Assembly: GCA_012656075.1 (NCBI GenBank)
Contig: JAAKBF010000121.1
Span: forward strand, 150,526 to 214,525
Direction of reading: 5' to 3'
Origin: Phytophthora hibernalis
Lineage: Eukaryota > Oomycota > Peronosporomycetes > Peronosporales > Peronosporaceae
DNA length: 64,000 nt
The notes beneath the pieces are model-generated. The model was not told the origin of the DNA. It saw nothing but the letters and a program-made list of their open reading frames with translations, and did not search any database. Made by a program: the position numbers and the translations under genes. Of the stretch, positions 45,727 through 57,446 are shown in pieces. Positions within the stretch are counted from its first letter, which is position 1; every line of letters starts with the position of its first letter.

Positions 45727-46788
45727 CATTCTTCACTCTTTTGACCAAAGCTGAATCGTTTCCAAACATTTGTTGGTGCTCAAAATCTCACAAGAAAGCT
45801 GAGCCCAAACCGCGTCGAATCCACCAATCAGCGCGGTAAAAGCGAGGACACAGGAGAAAACAGACCGTTCCAAAACATCCAGATGTTATTACAGGTAATC
45901 ATTCACGACCGGAGGAAGTACTTCTATAGTGTAGGGTAGCGTGGGAAACCCCCCTCCTTTCAGCGGTGACACACTGCCACTTTTTGGCTATCGCCGACAG
46001 CGTACTGCCCCCTGGACCCCGTGGTTAAGGCGAACAGCAAGGCCAATAGTTTCGTTGAGGCTAGTCGGGGGATGCTCGCGTTAGTGGTGCGAGGTCTCCG
46101 GAACGGAGACCCTGAAAATAAAATCGCAATACAAGCGGCGAAATGAGAACTTTGCACTGAATCAGTACATCTTGTTGTCGTCGTGAAGTGAACCCAACTG
46201 GGTCAGCTTGCACAGTTTTCCTCGCACGCTGTATTTAGGTCTGGCGGAAGAAAACGCTACCGCATAAAAGCTTTAAATGTCTCCACATGCGGACAATGTG
46301 AGTCAGCTTACAGTTCGATACGAACTCTCTGTACAAGTTCATAGGGATAGGGTCCAAGTAGCATGACACCATATAAACAAACGCTACCGAATCCCAAAAT
46401 GAGCGATTGTAGTCAGCGTAGTACTGCTCAATCGTAAAAAATCACAGCTCCAAATCTTTGTTGAGTGTACCATGGCTCGGCTTTTCGCCGCCGGATGTTT
46501 GCTTGTCATTGTTTCCACGAGCAGCAAGTTGATCATCATTTCGTGCTTGGAATTGTTCTTGTTGATGGACCAGAAGAAGGAGAAGTTCTCCCATGGTTTG
46601 AGGCATATACGGGCCGTCCATACTGCAACGCGATGGCTACAAAGTTGGACTCGATTGTCTTGACTTGGATGCACGACAGCCAAGATGCCATGACAACTAA
46701 AGTGCTACAATGTAACAGAGGAAGCTTTTATCTCTTGGAAGGAAAGTGAAAAGTGAATTAAATGAAGTAACTGTCTAAGGTACTCGAT
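45727..46788. other. Spacer after the mariner element
   Basis: Both strands have open stretches of up to 99 codons around 46384-46749, without recognised motifs. No gene is supported. Confidence 0.35.
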
Positions 46789-46925
46789 CTCAGGCCACGC
46801 TGTTGTGGCCATCCGTTTGAGTGTACTCTTAGAGACCTCATTCTGGCAGTAACCAAACCGTAAACAACATTGACCCGTACGTGGTCGTGAACATGTTAGG
46901 CATAAACGGAGCCGCACTCCGTTAC
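46789..46925 (+). repeat. Dispersed 137-bp repeat, copy 2
   Basis: Partner of 43881-44017, starting CTCAGGCCACGCTGTTGTGG. Similarity appears to fade after CTCCGTTAC. Confidence 0.85.
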
Positions 46926-47697
46926 ATTCTTACTGTCCGAAAGGTCCTGCCACTAAAGGAAGCAAGAACGATTAGCGGCCTTACGGATCTCCGTAGCAAC
47001 AGTGAAGCACACTATAATGTAATACTGGGAATAGTAAAATCGGCTCGAACAAACACGCTCGAATGTCATACTGGGAATAGTGAAATCGGTCAACCGCTCG
47101 TTGGTTAAGTGACGTCCAGTCCAAGGAGGTGCAGGTGCTGCCTGATCCTCGAGATGTGACGTGACTCCTCTGTCAGCTGCAGCAGCAACCTCGGCTTCGC
47201 GCCGGAGAAACGGCGGGATTGTGCTGACTGCAAAAGGAAACGATTCCAAACTCATCGAATGCACGCGATATTCAAGCATCCTGCGCGTCAGCAGTTATCG
47301 ATTGGAGCTGGGTAGATAACTCTGTTTTTCATCAGAGAAATCACAGTAGGCACCACTGAATTAGCTGAGAGGGTTAACTGCTGCAGCTGTTCGGCTTGAC
47401 GGTCAGTTGCAACCAGAATCACATGAAGAGGGACTCCGGTCGGTCGGATACGGTCAAATGGCTTGGCCATCCGGTGAATAGGACGATCTTTTAGTGGAGA
47501 GACCATATCGCTTTTTCCCAACAGTGCCTTCTGGCGTAGTAGGTTATTTGCAGGGATCGATTGAAGCAGGAACTCCTGATGGCAAATAAAAAACTTCCAG
47601 CGCACAATAAGTCACCGGGAATGTTGGATAACAGAGAACAATCGCGGTGCAGACAAAATCGTAAATTTCAGGAAATTGCAGCAAATCAAAATGTTGC

Positions 47698-47737
47698 TCG
47701 AACAGTATCATCTGCTGCAGCAGATGATACTGTTCGA
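47698..47737. repeat. Perfect 40-bp palindrome
   Basis: TCGAACAGTATCATCTGCTG followed directly by its exact reverse complement, with no loop. Confidence 0.95.
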
Positions 47738-48429
47738 AACATGATTTACTTCAACACGCTAAAAGCAGCCGCGGATGGCATGAGTCTCCTACAAGATCGT
47801 GCTGTTCCAGGGCTGCATATACAAGCTATATCTAACACCGCCGCGCCTTCTTCTTCCAGATGCTGCAGCAGGTCAAGTAATGTCTTCGCGATTACTAGCT
47901 GGAACTCTCACTGATGCTGCGACTGAGTAAAAACAGTTGGAACTGCATGACCGGTAGGAGGTGCTTACAAATCCTATTTGCTTGCTTTCATCAATAATTG
48001 ATGCAGCGATCAAAAGGGCAGCGGTGAAATCCTTATTCGTAGCGTCGGGGGAGTTTGAGATGCTCAACCTCTTGGGTGATCTACCATGAGTAAGTATTCT
48101 TCTGATCAATTTGGTGTTTTGGAGACTTATTTGCTGATCATTTACATTTTCACACTGGTGTAACTGACCGAAGAAGGAACCCATTTCGTGCCAAGGTCAC
48201 CCCTGTGCAGCTCAGCGGGTATGATACCAGATTCCACGCGATCTCCTCTAGATCGCTAACGAATAGAGCAGTTGGAGTGACATGACCAATTGTTGCTGTC
48301 GGCAGATTGGGATCAGGCTCACACGAATGTACATCACTGAAAAGCAAGAAGGAAAACGAGATTGAAGTCGTTTGTGTTTAGGAACTAAAAACGATTTATA
48401 ATCATTTTTCAAACTGATACAAAATTTGT

Positions 48430-48479
48430 AAACTAACGTTAAGTTTCAAATCGCTCACTCTGAAACTTAACGTTAGTTT
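48430..48479. repeat. Hairpin with 19-bp perfect stem and 12-nt loop
   Basis: AAACTAACGTTAAGTTTCA, a loop AATCGCTCACTC, then the exact reverse complement. It lies about 190 bp upstream of the enoyl-CoA hydratase start. It could be a tiny inverted-repeat element. Confidence 0.9.
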
Positions 48480-48664
48480 GGAAGCTTAGGCTAAACACCC
48501 GAAGTCTGTGCGATTTTTTTCAGCGCCGGTTTGTTTAGTGAAAATTCGGGAACACAGCTAAAATTGTCGACTCAACGATCAAGCTTCAACGCAAATCCTC
48601 ATGCTTGAAGATGGCGGTTTAACATAATCAAATCGGCTGCCAAGAGCACACTCTCTCTCCATCC

Positions 48665-49454
48665 ATGGCGAGCAACCAGCATCAGGAGACGGTCGTCCGT
48701 CTGTGCACGCCGACTGCATCTACGTGGCCGAGATGCGCCGTCCTCGAGCCAAGAATGCCTTCAACGACGCGCTGTACGAGCAGCTGACGGCGGCGCTGGA
48801 CGAGTTCGAGGCGGACGCGTCTCTCCGCACGCTTCGTGCTCACGGGCCACGGCGATTACTTCACGAGCGGCGCCGATGTGAAGGGCGGCTGCCATTCTGG
48901 GCGACGGCTCCGTGCGTCCGCCCTCGCAAAGTCCGTCCTACGAGTTCATGCACAAGATGCTGGACTGCAAGAAGCTGCTGGTGGCGGCTGTGAACGGACC
49001 TGCTATCGGCATTGGCGTCACGTTGCTCATGCACTGCGACGTCGTGTTCGCAGCCGACTGCGCCACCTGGACGCCCTTTCTACGCATCGGCGTCGTGCCC
49101 GAGTTCGCGTCGTCCTACACGTTCGCGGCCCCACGGTGGCTAGCAATCTGGTGCTCCGCTCCAAGGTCTTCACGGCCAAGAGGCGCTGGACGCCAAGATT
49201 GTGGGCGACGTTTTCCCTACGAACGGCTTCATGGAGGCCGTGTTCGCAGAGCTGGCTCCGCTTGTGACGAACCGCTTCAACCAGAACAGCCTGCCGTGTA
49301 CAAGACGCTGCTGCGTCGTGAACGCGCTCCGAAGATCCGTGAGGCGCTGTTTTACGAATTCGAGCAGCTGGATCGCCGTGCAGAAAATGGCGAGTTCTTG
49401 GCTACGGTGATGGAGCTGAAGAAGCAGTTTAAAGGCAAAAGCAGTAAGTTGTAG
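48665..49454 (+). CDS. Enoyl-CoA hydratase/isomerase family protein (frameshifted)
   Basis: Crotonase-fold enzymes hydrate or isomerise enoyl-CoA in fatty-acid breakdown. The ATG at 48665 (MASNQHQETVVR) is the likely start. The parts read IYVAEMRRPRAKNAFNDALY (48717), LTGHGDYFTSGADVKGG (48838; the oxyanion-hole block), KLLVAAVNGPAIGIGVTLLM (48975; second oxyanion block), FLRIGVVPEFASSYTF, KIVGDVFPTNGFMEAVFAEL, and a C-terminal helix ending KKQFKGKSSKL at 49454. About 260 residues is normal. The acidic residue in VVPEFASS fits delta-enoyl-CoA isomerases of peroxisomes, and the end SKL is a classical peroxisomal targeting signal 1. At least five single-base frame changes occur in 790 bp, which suggests sequence error in a live gene. 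Confidence 0.8.
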
Positions 49455-49610
49455 GGAAAGGTCAGTTGTCTTGCTTAGCATGAAGGTCGATTCCATCTGC
49501 ACATCGAGTTTCTCTTCAGTGTTTTGGAAAGACGTTGACAACGCAGCGCGTACAACGTGACGTTGAAGCGAAAATAATGAATGCTTGATTGTTTGACTGG
49601 TTGTAGCGAA

Positions 49611-51142
49611 TTAATCTGCCAAAGCAATAATCCCACTCGATTCGTAGCAATGAATGAGCTGTAGCTTCTTAAGCTCGTTGATTGTTCGGTCCCCTTCCTC
49701 GAAGCTCGGACAGCTCTGCGTAAATGTGCGAATATACAACGTTACTTAACAAGAACACGCGCGGCATACGTATACATAGGCAGTACGTACATTGAGGAAT
49801 GCCTTCAGGTCCACAGTCTTTCGCGGGGGAGGCAAGTCCGTGGCTGACTGTGAGGGTGCGTCGTTGCACAGTTGCTGGTAAAGCCGAGTCATGAGCGTTC
49901 CAATACCTGGAGATGGTGCGAGTGTACGCAGCAATGAATGCAGTCGAACACCATTGGAGTTAATTTGAGGTGTGAGATCTTCCACCAGACTCTTTAGCTG
50001 CAGCATTAGAGCAGCATTAGAGCAGGTTAGTAAACATCAACGACAGCTCTCATTTTTGAGTGTACGAAACTTACGTGCGCCGTTTCTTCCAGCACTTCTT
50101 GCTTCTCTTCCTCGTACTGAGCTTTCAGCGATTGCTTCTGCATAATGGTGAAGAACACGCCAACACAATAATTTTAAGCATCGTCTCGAGTAATTAGACC
50201 CAGAGCACCGTTCACGATACGTACATCTATCTTCTCCGCAATCGTTTCCTGGACTTCCTTCAGCAGGACAATTTCCTGTTGGATCTCCACAATTTCGTTC
50301 TGGGCACGCTCTTCCTCAAGTAGGCGTCGTTCCTCTTCACTTTGAGCACCATTCAGGATATTGCCACTGCCTTGGCTCTCCTTGTCTTTCTCCAGTGAAG
50401 CAAATACTTCTTGCAACTGTCGGATTCCGCCGTAAATTCATCCATCTGGAGCCTCAGCCTGGTACTTTCTTCTTTAAGGTGCTGTTTCTTGTTCTGCTTC
50501 CTCTGAAGAGCTTCTTCACGACGTCGCTTAGCCCGGCCGGCCTTAATCTGCTTTTCTTGTGCAATTGCCTGGTCCAGCGACTTTGTCTGGTCGTCGAGCT
50601 CCTTGAGCATTCGCGCGTACTCCTCCTGAATGTCCGTGTTTCGGCTCTTGACCAGGTCACGGAACTGCAGAACCACAACGAAATATCTAAATCAGTAAAC
50701 ACTCCTTTCCACCACCTCCAAGCATCAATTTCCCACGTTTTCCGACCGCCGACGCAGTTCCTTCTCAAGGCGCATCTTGGTGATTTCATGTCGCTCCGCC
50801 GCCTCCGTCCCCTGGTCGAAAACCTCCTGGAATTTGTCTTCAAGTGTGAGCATCTCTCGTTCGGGATTGGCTAGAACCACCGCCAGTTTGGACGTCAGAC
50901 GCGGCATTCCGGACGCTGGAAGAGCGCGTTGCATCCTGCCCACGTACTGGCCCAGCATCGCGTCCGTCGCGCGGAGCTGACATCAACCACTCAGACGTTA
51001 GCACTGCAAAGAAGAAGTAGTATACAGAAGGAGATCCTCCTCCATCTACTGATGCTAACGAACCTTGTTGCTGCATTCCTCCAACTGCAGCGCACTTGAG
51101 CAACTCGCTGTTCACGTCCATCACAACAATGGCGCGATTCAA
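49611..51142 (-). CDS. Coiled-coil protein, six exons
   Basis: I do not recognise the family. Reading leftward, the probable first exon (MDVNSELLKCAAVGGMQQQ) lies at about 51120-51065, then an intron to about 50982. Exon 2 reads ATDAMLGQYVGRMQRALPAS. Introns at 50665-50736, 50138-50224, 49998-50074 and 49726-49790 all have GT-AG ends. The middle is long charged coiled coil (KSRNTDIQEEYARMLKELDD; EEERRLLEEERAQNEIVEIQ). The C-terminal part is KSLVEDLTPQINSNGVRLHS and ends ELKKLQLIHCYESSGIIALA at 49613. One frame change lies near 50415, and the first exon junction is a base out of phase. The arrangement would suit a flagellar, centrosomal or kinetochore structural protein, but nothing decides. 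It is divergent from PDCD7 by under 80 bp. Confidence 0.65.
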
Positions 51143-51198
51143 TCAGCCACATCAACTTTACATAAATCGTGTCATTTACACACTTTTCATTCTTGTAG

Positions 51199-52374
51199 AT
51201 GCAGCAACGTCCGCCGCCTCGCTGGCCTCCGCATGCTCCATGGATGCTGCCCCACGCACGGCCTGGGTTCATACCCCACTTCCGCCTCCTCCACGTGGAT
51301 TTAGTGGGCCTCCACGCTTCTACCCGCAGCCTCCGCGTGGTTCTTTCCCTCGTTTCGTACCACCACCACCTCCTCCGCGTCCTCCAGTGGTAGACGCAGA
51401 GCAGACGTGGTTGGACAGTTTCAAGCGGACATATTGCAGCGCGGCAGGCGTTACTAAACGTACTGTAGATATCAGTGACGAACCTCCGCTGAGGTTGCTG
51501 CGACGTCGAGTCGCGCGCGCTCTGGAGCTCGTGGATCAGTTGAAAGGGGCAGCGGAGGAGCTGATTGCAATTGAAAGCGACTTGAAGAATTGGGCGCGAA
51601 CAATCATGAACATCAATTTGGTGCCGAATGTGATGCAGTAAGTGTGGAAATTTCTCGGCTGCGTCTGCAACGCGAACGAAAACTCGCAGCTTGCGAGGCG
51701 CTGAAGAAGGAGCTGGATGCGATGCACGCAACATCGGGGCTTCTGCCGAAGCAGCAACTGAAACAGGTCCGAGCTTTGCAGCAGAGTCAACAAGAAAAGG
51801 TTTGTCGATACAGGGCGTGTCTCTGGTCATTGTTGAATCTAGTGCTAATTAGTGTCTTGTTCGGATGCAGGCTTATCGGAAACGAGTCAAGTTGCGACGG
51901 CGTGCCGAAGTAAGCATCTGCCGAGCAAAAGACTCAAACAAACGTGCGGATGCTGTTCCGACGACTGAAAGTAAGCCAATGGCCAGTATGGAAGATGAAC
52001 AGATTTGTGCAGGGAAGACCACTACTGTGCCTCGAGTCCTGGATGTTGCTCCCGACGAACAACAAGCGACGTCTTATTTATCAGAAAAAGAAGGAATCTC
52101 TCCAAAAGAGTCTTTGGACCCAGACACCTTGACGTTCGACGCTTTGGTGGCCGTTAGACGAGCTTGGGACTCGTGCATCGTTTTACCGCGTATACCTGGA
52201 GCTTCTACGATTCCTCCGGTACGATGACGTCTTGCTTTCGACTTTGGGAAGGATCGACAAGACTGACTTCTTATGATACCTTCATTACTTGCGCAGCATT
52301 TTGTACCTCCGCCGCCCGTGCCGTCAGCTCAATGGGACATATACTCCAATTCGTCGGTTAGTTTGAGAAGTTGA
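51199..52374 (+). CDS. PDCD7: PDCD7-like protein (U11/U12 snRNP 59K family)
   Basis: PDCD7 (U11-59K) is a subunit of the U11/U12 di-snRNP that recognises minor-class introns. The start MQQRPPPRWPPHAPWMLPHA opens a Pro/Arg/Gly-rich N-terminus (PPRGFSGPPRFYPQPPRGSF), followed by a helical middle (RRRVARALELVDQLKGAAEE; ISRLRLQRERKLAACEALKK). After GT-AG introns at 51800-51870 and 52219-52296 (both in phase) the protein ends DALVAVRRAWDSCIVLP, ASTIPPHFVPPPPVPSAQW, stop at 52374. The Pro-rich start plus V(A/I)(I/V)RRxWDxxI...IPPHFVxPPxP end is the family pattern. Two single-base frame changes (about 51290 and 51595) interrupt it. Family fairly sure. Confidence 0.7.
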
Positions 52375-52549
52375 GCCTGAATGAAGTCAAGTTGATGGCA
52401 CTGAGAACTGCTGGAATCGATTTAAAGGCAAACGTACAAGTATTCTATGTTGAATGCAGAATTTCCATGTTCCTTGCCTTTGCTCTATTGCTGTACCATC
52501 GACAATGTCTCTAAGTTAGACGAGTGCCACTGCTCCTTTGTACGCACAT

Positions 52550-54686
52550 CTACGCGGAAAGTTCGGCCACTTCATCGCGTAGTGCCTGCTCAGTCGTGAG
52601 CTTCTGAAGCTGATCGTCGTTCAGCGAGTCACCCGCCCCTTTCTTGGCCTTGATAATGTCAATCTGCTTGAGTTTCTTCAGCAGGCCCTTCACCTTCTTA
52701 GCCTTCTCCTCGGGTGTTAACTCGGCCGCGATTGGCTTTGCGGGGACCTCCTCGACAGGCGCAGCAGCAACCTTGGCGAGCGCCTCCTCTACCACAACTC
52801 GCTCGCTTCAGCGGCCTCCTGAGCCTTTTCTTGCGGGCAGTCTTGCTAAGCTTTTTCGGAGCCGCAGCCGCTCCATTCCCGGGATCACGCGAGGCGCAGC
52901 CATGCCGGGGTCGTAGGAATTCCACCGCGGGGCAAGGCGTACTGTTGCGGTCCAGCTTCTTAGAGCCGCCCTCTTCCTTGCGCATCATCGCAGCGAGCGC
53001 TCCCGTCGAGTTAGGAGGACGGTAAGCTTGAGGCTTCGGGGCCTTCGGGGCAGCGGACGAGCCAAAGCCTGCATCCTCGCCCTTCCGGCGCGGGGACTGA
53101 GCCGGTTCGGGTACGTGTCCTGCGCTGCAGGACGGAACTTGAGGTCGTACAGTTCACCACGCTCTTCTTGGTGAATAGGACCAGCGCCATCATAACGGAA
53201 TACCTTGAAACCATTATCCACACGAAGACGAGGAAACGTAGTGGCCGTAGCAAAGTAGCGGCTGTCTGGGGACCAAGCAAAAGTGGTGGCGGAGTTGGAC
53301 GTCGCTGAGCCCATCTTTTTGAGCTTGTTGCGCTCCCAGAAGTCCATGTCACCGCGAAGGTTGCCGAATCCAGCAAGGCACAGGAAACGACCGTGAGGAC
53401 TCCAGCTGACATGGTTACGCGGCGCCGCGCCGAATTCAAAGATGGGCAGGGCCTTGTTGTCGTACAGCGTCGAGTGTGCAGGCATCGCACCAGCAATCAC
53501 CACGAAGCCACGGCCAGTGGGGTCCACGCAACATCATGCACCGTTCCTTCCTTCGTGAGTGGCACGATGCAGTCATACTCGCCGTCACTCTCCAGGAAGA
53601 CCGGTCTCGCCGTAGTAGGATTTGCCGGACGTGTCGATGTCCGTACGCGTTTCAATAATGAGAGCGCTGCCAGTGGGGACCACTTCAGCGACACGTCCTG
53701 CGCCTTGTAGAAGCTCTTTGTTGCCGTGGGTACATCCAGGCTGTTCGGGAACTGGTAAACCTTGACGCTGGCCGGCTTGCCCTTCTTCTCCGGGACGAAC
53801 AGGGCAATCTTGTAGGGAGCACTACCCGGGGCCACGCTGAAGTTCGCAACGTTCTACTCAACAACAAAAAAGATAGCATCGTTAATAAATCCCCAACGCA
53901 TGCCAACGAAATGAGCGACCAAGCACCATACCGGAAGGTTGACCTGGCCAATCTGGCCCGCCGCAATGTCGCGACCGCTGTAAAGCACCACGCCATTTGC
54001 ACTCTGACGCGCGCAAATGGTCTCATCCGACGACCACTGCAGAGGCGGCCATTTCTGCCATCACAATGAGTGAGCATTCCGTCAGAAACAACGCAACCGA
54101 TCCAACCCCTACGTTAAACGTACGTCACGCGTGTAGGACTTGTGGTTGAAGCGCGCCGCTTCCTGCCAGTGGAAGCGTCCCAGACGATGAGGTTGCCGAG
54201 GTTCGAGTCCTGCGCGGCCGCTGCCACGTCAGGAGGTGCGAGCCGAGCGGCGACCAGGCCACCGCGTGTATACCAGGGTTGGCCACCTCCGCCTGCACAG
54301 ATCCATTCTCCGAGTCACACTGTGAAACCCGAGGCGGTGCGTACGAGAACCACCAGCCTGCCGTCCTCCGAGAACTCCATGAGGTCAGTCGTGCCCGGGG
54401 CGTCAAAGTTCTCGTCGCGCTCGATCTTTCCATTCTGCTTGCTGGAGGACGGCGGGCCCCACATGGCCTCGATGCCGCTGCCACGCAGGAAGAACTTGGT
54501 GCGCGGCAAGTCGCTCGTTTCTTCTTTAACTGTGGAACACAAACAGAATGGTTAGATGGTTCAAATAGGTAGTTCAAATCATTGAATCATTGGGAAGAAG
54601 TCCATCGTGATACGGAGCTTCTTCCTGTCACCACTGCAGGGGGTGGCGTGGGGCGTCGGATACGGGGTTGGCTTACCTGTCGTCAT
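52550..54686 (-). CDS. EIF2A: Eukaryotic translation initiation factor 2A
   Basis: eIF2A is a WD-repeat protein that can bring initiator tRNA to the 40S subunit without GTP. The start is a 10-nt exon (54686-54677), then introns 54530-54676, 54055-54123 and about 53856-53929. Signature parts: WSSDETICARQSANGVVLY (about 54040), PYKIALFVPEKKGKPASVKV (53810), HVSWSPHGRFLCLAGFGNLR and GDMDFWERNK (53330-53410), TTFAWSPDSRYFATATTFPR (53280), RLRVDNGFKVFRYDG, a RPPNSTGA box (about 53015), a basic SKTARKKRL segment and a C-terminal helix KGLLKKLKQIDIIKAKKG. The expected length and order agree with eIF2A. Frame changes near 54220, 53520, 53105, 52900 and 52800 look like sequencing indels. It converges with PDCD7, about 175 bp apart. 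Confidence 0.85.
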
Positions 54687-55116
54687 TGTTGCGTGCTTTT
54701 GGTGGAGTTGCTTTGTGTGGCTGGAATTGTAATTTCGATAGTTAGTAAAATATTTGCAGATGAAATAGTGGGGTACGCACCTAACGTTATTTTAGAATTG
54801 TGAAATATTTTAAAACCAACCTGAAATGGTACCGGTATAATATACCGGTAACTTACGCGTCTTTCCGACAGATAACATGATAGGATAGTTACCGGTACAT
54901 GTTTTTATCCATGTAGATGTTTGCCTTGCTCGTTATTTCAACCAATTACGTTAAGTTCTTCTTCAATTTTGTCCAATCAGGACGCCTATGTTAGGGGTTA
55001 GTTTCCGACACTTGCCAACAAATATTTGTCCAAGTATAAACGTAATTGATATTTTGTAAATATTCTAGCCATTCATACATAATCCTAGATTAGGAAAACG
55101 CTGAAAGAACGTCAAA
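54687..55116. other. Upstream region of eIF2A and left flank of the Crypton
   Basis: No gene. TACCGGTATA-A-TATACCGGTA at 54830-54850 is a palindrome with a single central base, and ACCGGTA recurs at 54890. Confidence 0.5.
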
Positions 55117-55369
55117 ATACGGGTTACTCGACGCTACTCGACACTTGTACGTGATACTAGACACTTGTACGTGATACTCGATACTTGTACGTGTACGGGT
55201 GAGTGACAATTGTACGGGTTAGTCGACATGCACGCAGTACTTCTAAAAATAATGGTCAGTAGCGAAAAGAAGCCATGAGTCTTACTGCGTTTGTTCCTAC
55301 GAACACATAGAAAACGCATACAACCGCGATTGCCGCATTCGAACGGATGCTGGAGGAAGGGGGTTAGTC

Positions 55370-57061
55370 TAGAGTTTCTTCATGCTAGCTTTTTGGACAA
55401 CTCTGGTAAACAGTTAGCTGTAACAATGGACCGATTCGGCTTATATCTCGCTACGAATGAAGCTAAGAAAGGTAAGCTTGCTCGTAACACTGTGACATCA
55501 TATCATTGAAATGTAAAACTGTGGTTGTTCGACAAGTATCCACATGTGAGTGTGCCTACAGAGATGATCTTACTGAAACAATGAAAGTCTCTCGACAAGT
55601 AGTGCCTAAAAAGAAGGATGGCTTGATCAACAAAGGTCCTTCATGTACCAAGAGGAGTTACAGTCTTTGATACGTTATGTGTACAGCACTGCACGAGTCA
55701 ATGCTGGCTACTAAGACGCTGTACTAGCCTACTTGATGTGGCATTGATTAGGACGATCTCCCGATCTGGGCTTCATCAGAAAGCAGCACGTCTCAGTATT
55801 AGCGGATGACACGTTCTTCCTCAGGATGCTCCCCATTAAGACATCAGAGGAGCAGGGGCTCACGTTGATACCGGGCAAGGACGACTTTCTTACGTGCCCT
55901 CTACAAGCTCTGGCCGTGGCATTAGCGACATACGTGGGCAGAACTCCCAACACGTGATCTGGGAGCTGATTGAGAGATGACATGCCGCTCGAGTCTGGGG
56001 TACCTTCTGTCTGTCGAGCCTGCTACTCTCTAGTATATGTGGTGCCGCGGCGCAATCGTTACTGGTATCCTTTCAGTCCAGCTATTTTCAGCAAAATCAG
56101 CTAACGCGCCAACTACGAGAACAGGCATACAGACATTGATCAAGGCAACGCAGAAAATGACGGTCAAGCGAGGGAAGACAGTGTGCAGGCGTACGTGAAC
56201 AGGATGCTGAAGCGCATCGCTGAGCCCGCTGGAGCAGCCGTAGACTTGCCATCGCACTCGTTCCGCCGTCAGCATGCAAACAGAGACGACCGCCTTGCTG
56301 CTCAGTGGATTTTCGACTGCGGTGCGTGGATATCACTAAGACCCAACAAATCCTTCGCCTACATCACGAACACTGTGCATGAGAACAGGAAAGGGTGCTC
56401 GAGTCTTGGGCGGCTAGAGCGCTGACGAATCATCGACATCATGACGCTGGACCACGCGACTTAGGAACGGTTTGGGTGTTTCCAGGCGCTCCTCTCAGTT
56501 CATGTTCGGGTTTGAGGGATCAACGACTGAACGTAAGCAACAAGGTTTGAGTGTTCTCACTGCGTACCTCATACGATACTACCCACGTATGAGAAGCTAT
56601 CCCTGACACCATGCGCGTGGAAGAGTGCATGGTGGCTGCTGCTATCAGAGCGCTGACATGCTTGCGATGTCCCTGAACAACGAAGCATCACGACCTATCG
56701 AAGAACAAGAACAAGGCCACAAACACAACAATCGATCAGCTTTTTGGCTGGAATTAACGAGCTAATTGCCTCGAACAAGGCCATTTCTGCACGTATGGCT
56801 ATTATCGAAGCCGCGTTGCTTACGTCTACGGGTCTGCAGCAAACGACTGCGCCAGAACCAGCACAAGAGGGGTCAGATACAGAACCCAACCCAAGCGCAG
56901 AAAGAACAAAGCTACAAAACTGTCGTCCACGTGGTTCGAGGGGTACACACGCGTGCCAAGCGTCTGGTACTCCACCGATAGGCAGAAGAAATCCGAGTCC
57001 CGCCATGTTGTCGCCTTTATGAAGCTCTTCCTTGATGTTGGATTCGTTCTTGACGCTAAGG
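55370..57061 (+). pseudogene. Crypton tyrosine recombinase, decayed (continues at 61860)
   Basis: Tyrosine recombinases cut and rejoin DNA through a tyrosine intermediate. The N-terminal part has AKKGKLARNTVTSYH and VKLWLFDKYPHVSV (55450-55560). The core reads LGFIRKQHVSVLADD (about 55760), PIKTSEEQGLTLIPGKDDF and LTCPLQALAVALATYVG (about 55830-55940). The catalytic block follows: LPSHSFRRQHANRDDRLAAQ (HxxR at 56255-56266), WIFDCGAW, and NKSFAYITNT with the probable nucleophilic Tyr at 56360. A C-terminal segment (INELIASNKAISARMAIIEA, 56750-56810) leads to the copia insertion at 57061. Stops and frame changes are numerous. The coding sequence resumes after the copia element with AEDFKDHLSKIGRLVESNV (61867) and ends near 62009. 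Confidence 0.65.
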
Positions 57062-57442
57062 TATTGAGGGTTACCAGTTTGGTATCGGTTATTAACTGTG
57101 AACCGGTCAACGAACCGGTCCAATCCGAACCCACGCTGATTACGCCACCGCGGATTACGCCACTGTCGATTACGCCACCTGTGGGTACAAGATTGTAGGT
57201 ACCAGATGGGCATCGACGTGGCGCTCTCTGATTGGCTGAAGTAACTCAGTATCCAGTACAGAATCAAGTAGTGTGTATCCAGTAGGTCTGGAGATAGCAA
57301 AGTAAAGACCTCAATCAATCACTTTCGAATCTTCCTTCTTCCCCTCAAGTGGTCAAGTGTTCTCGCTCCGGTCTTATCCAGAGTGCTGCCCTCCCTCCGC
57401 TTAGTCAAGTTTTACGGTGTCCAAGATCCATACCTTCCATCA
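57062..57442 (+). repeat. Copia 5' LTR
   Basis: 381 bp, paired with 61476-61859. Differences seen include AACGAACC against AAGCCGAACC, GCAAAGT against GCAAGAAGT, and one C in a C run. Confidence 0.9.
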
Positions 57443-57446
57443 GGTT

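Larger units (their letters stand above)
46926..48664. other. Spacer with palindromes, no supported gene
   Basis: Includes a near-direct repeat of ATACTGGGAATAGTRAAATCGG (about 47020 and 47071), a 40-bp palindrome and a strong hairpin listed separately. Open stretches such as 47288-47605 on the reverse strand match nothing I know. Confidence 0.4.

Noticed and set aside
51096..51198. Earlier ATG for the PDCD7-like gene (51129)
   Set aside because: It would add a hydrophobic segment unlike the family and overlap the divergent promoter; the Pro-rich start at 51199 fits better.
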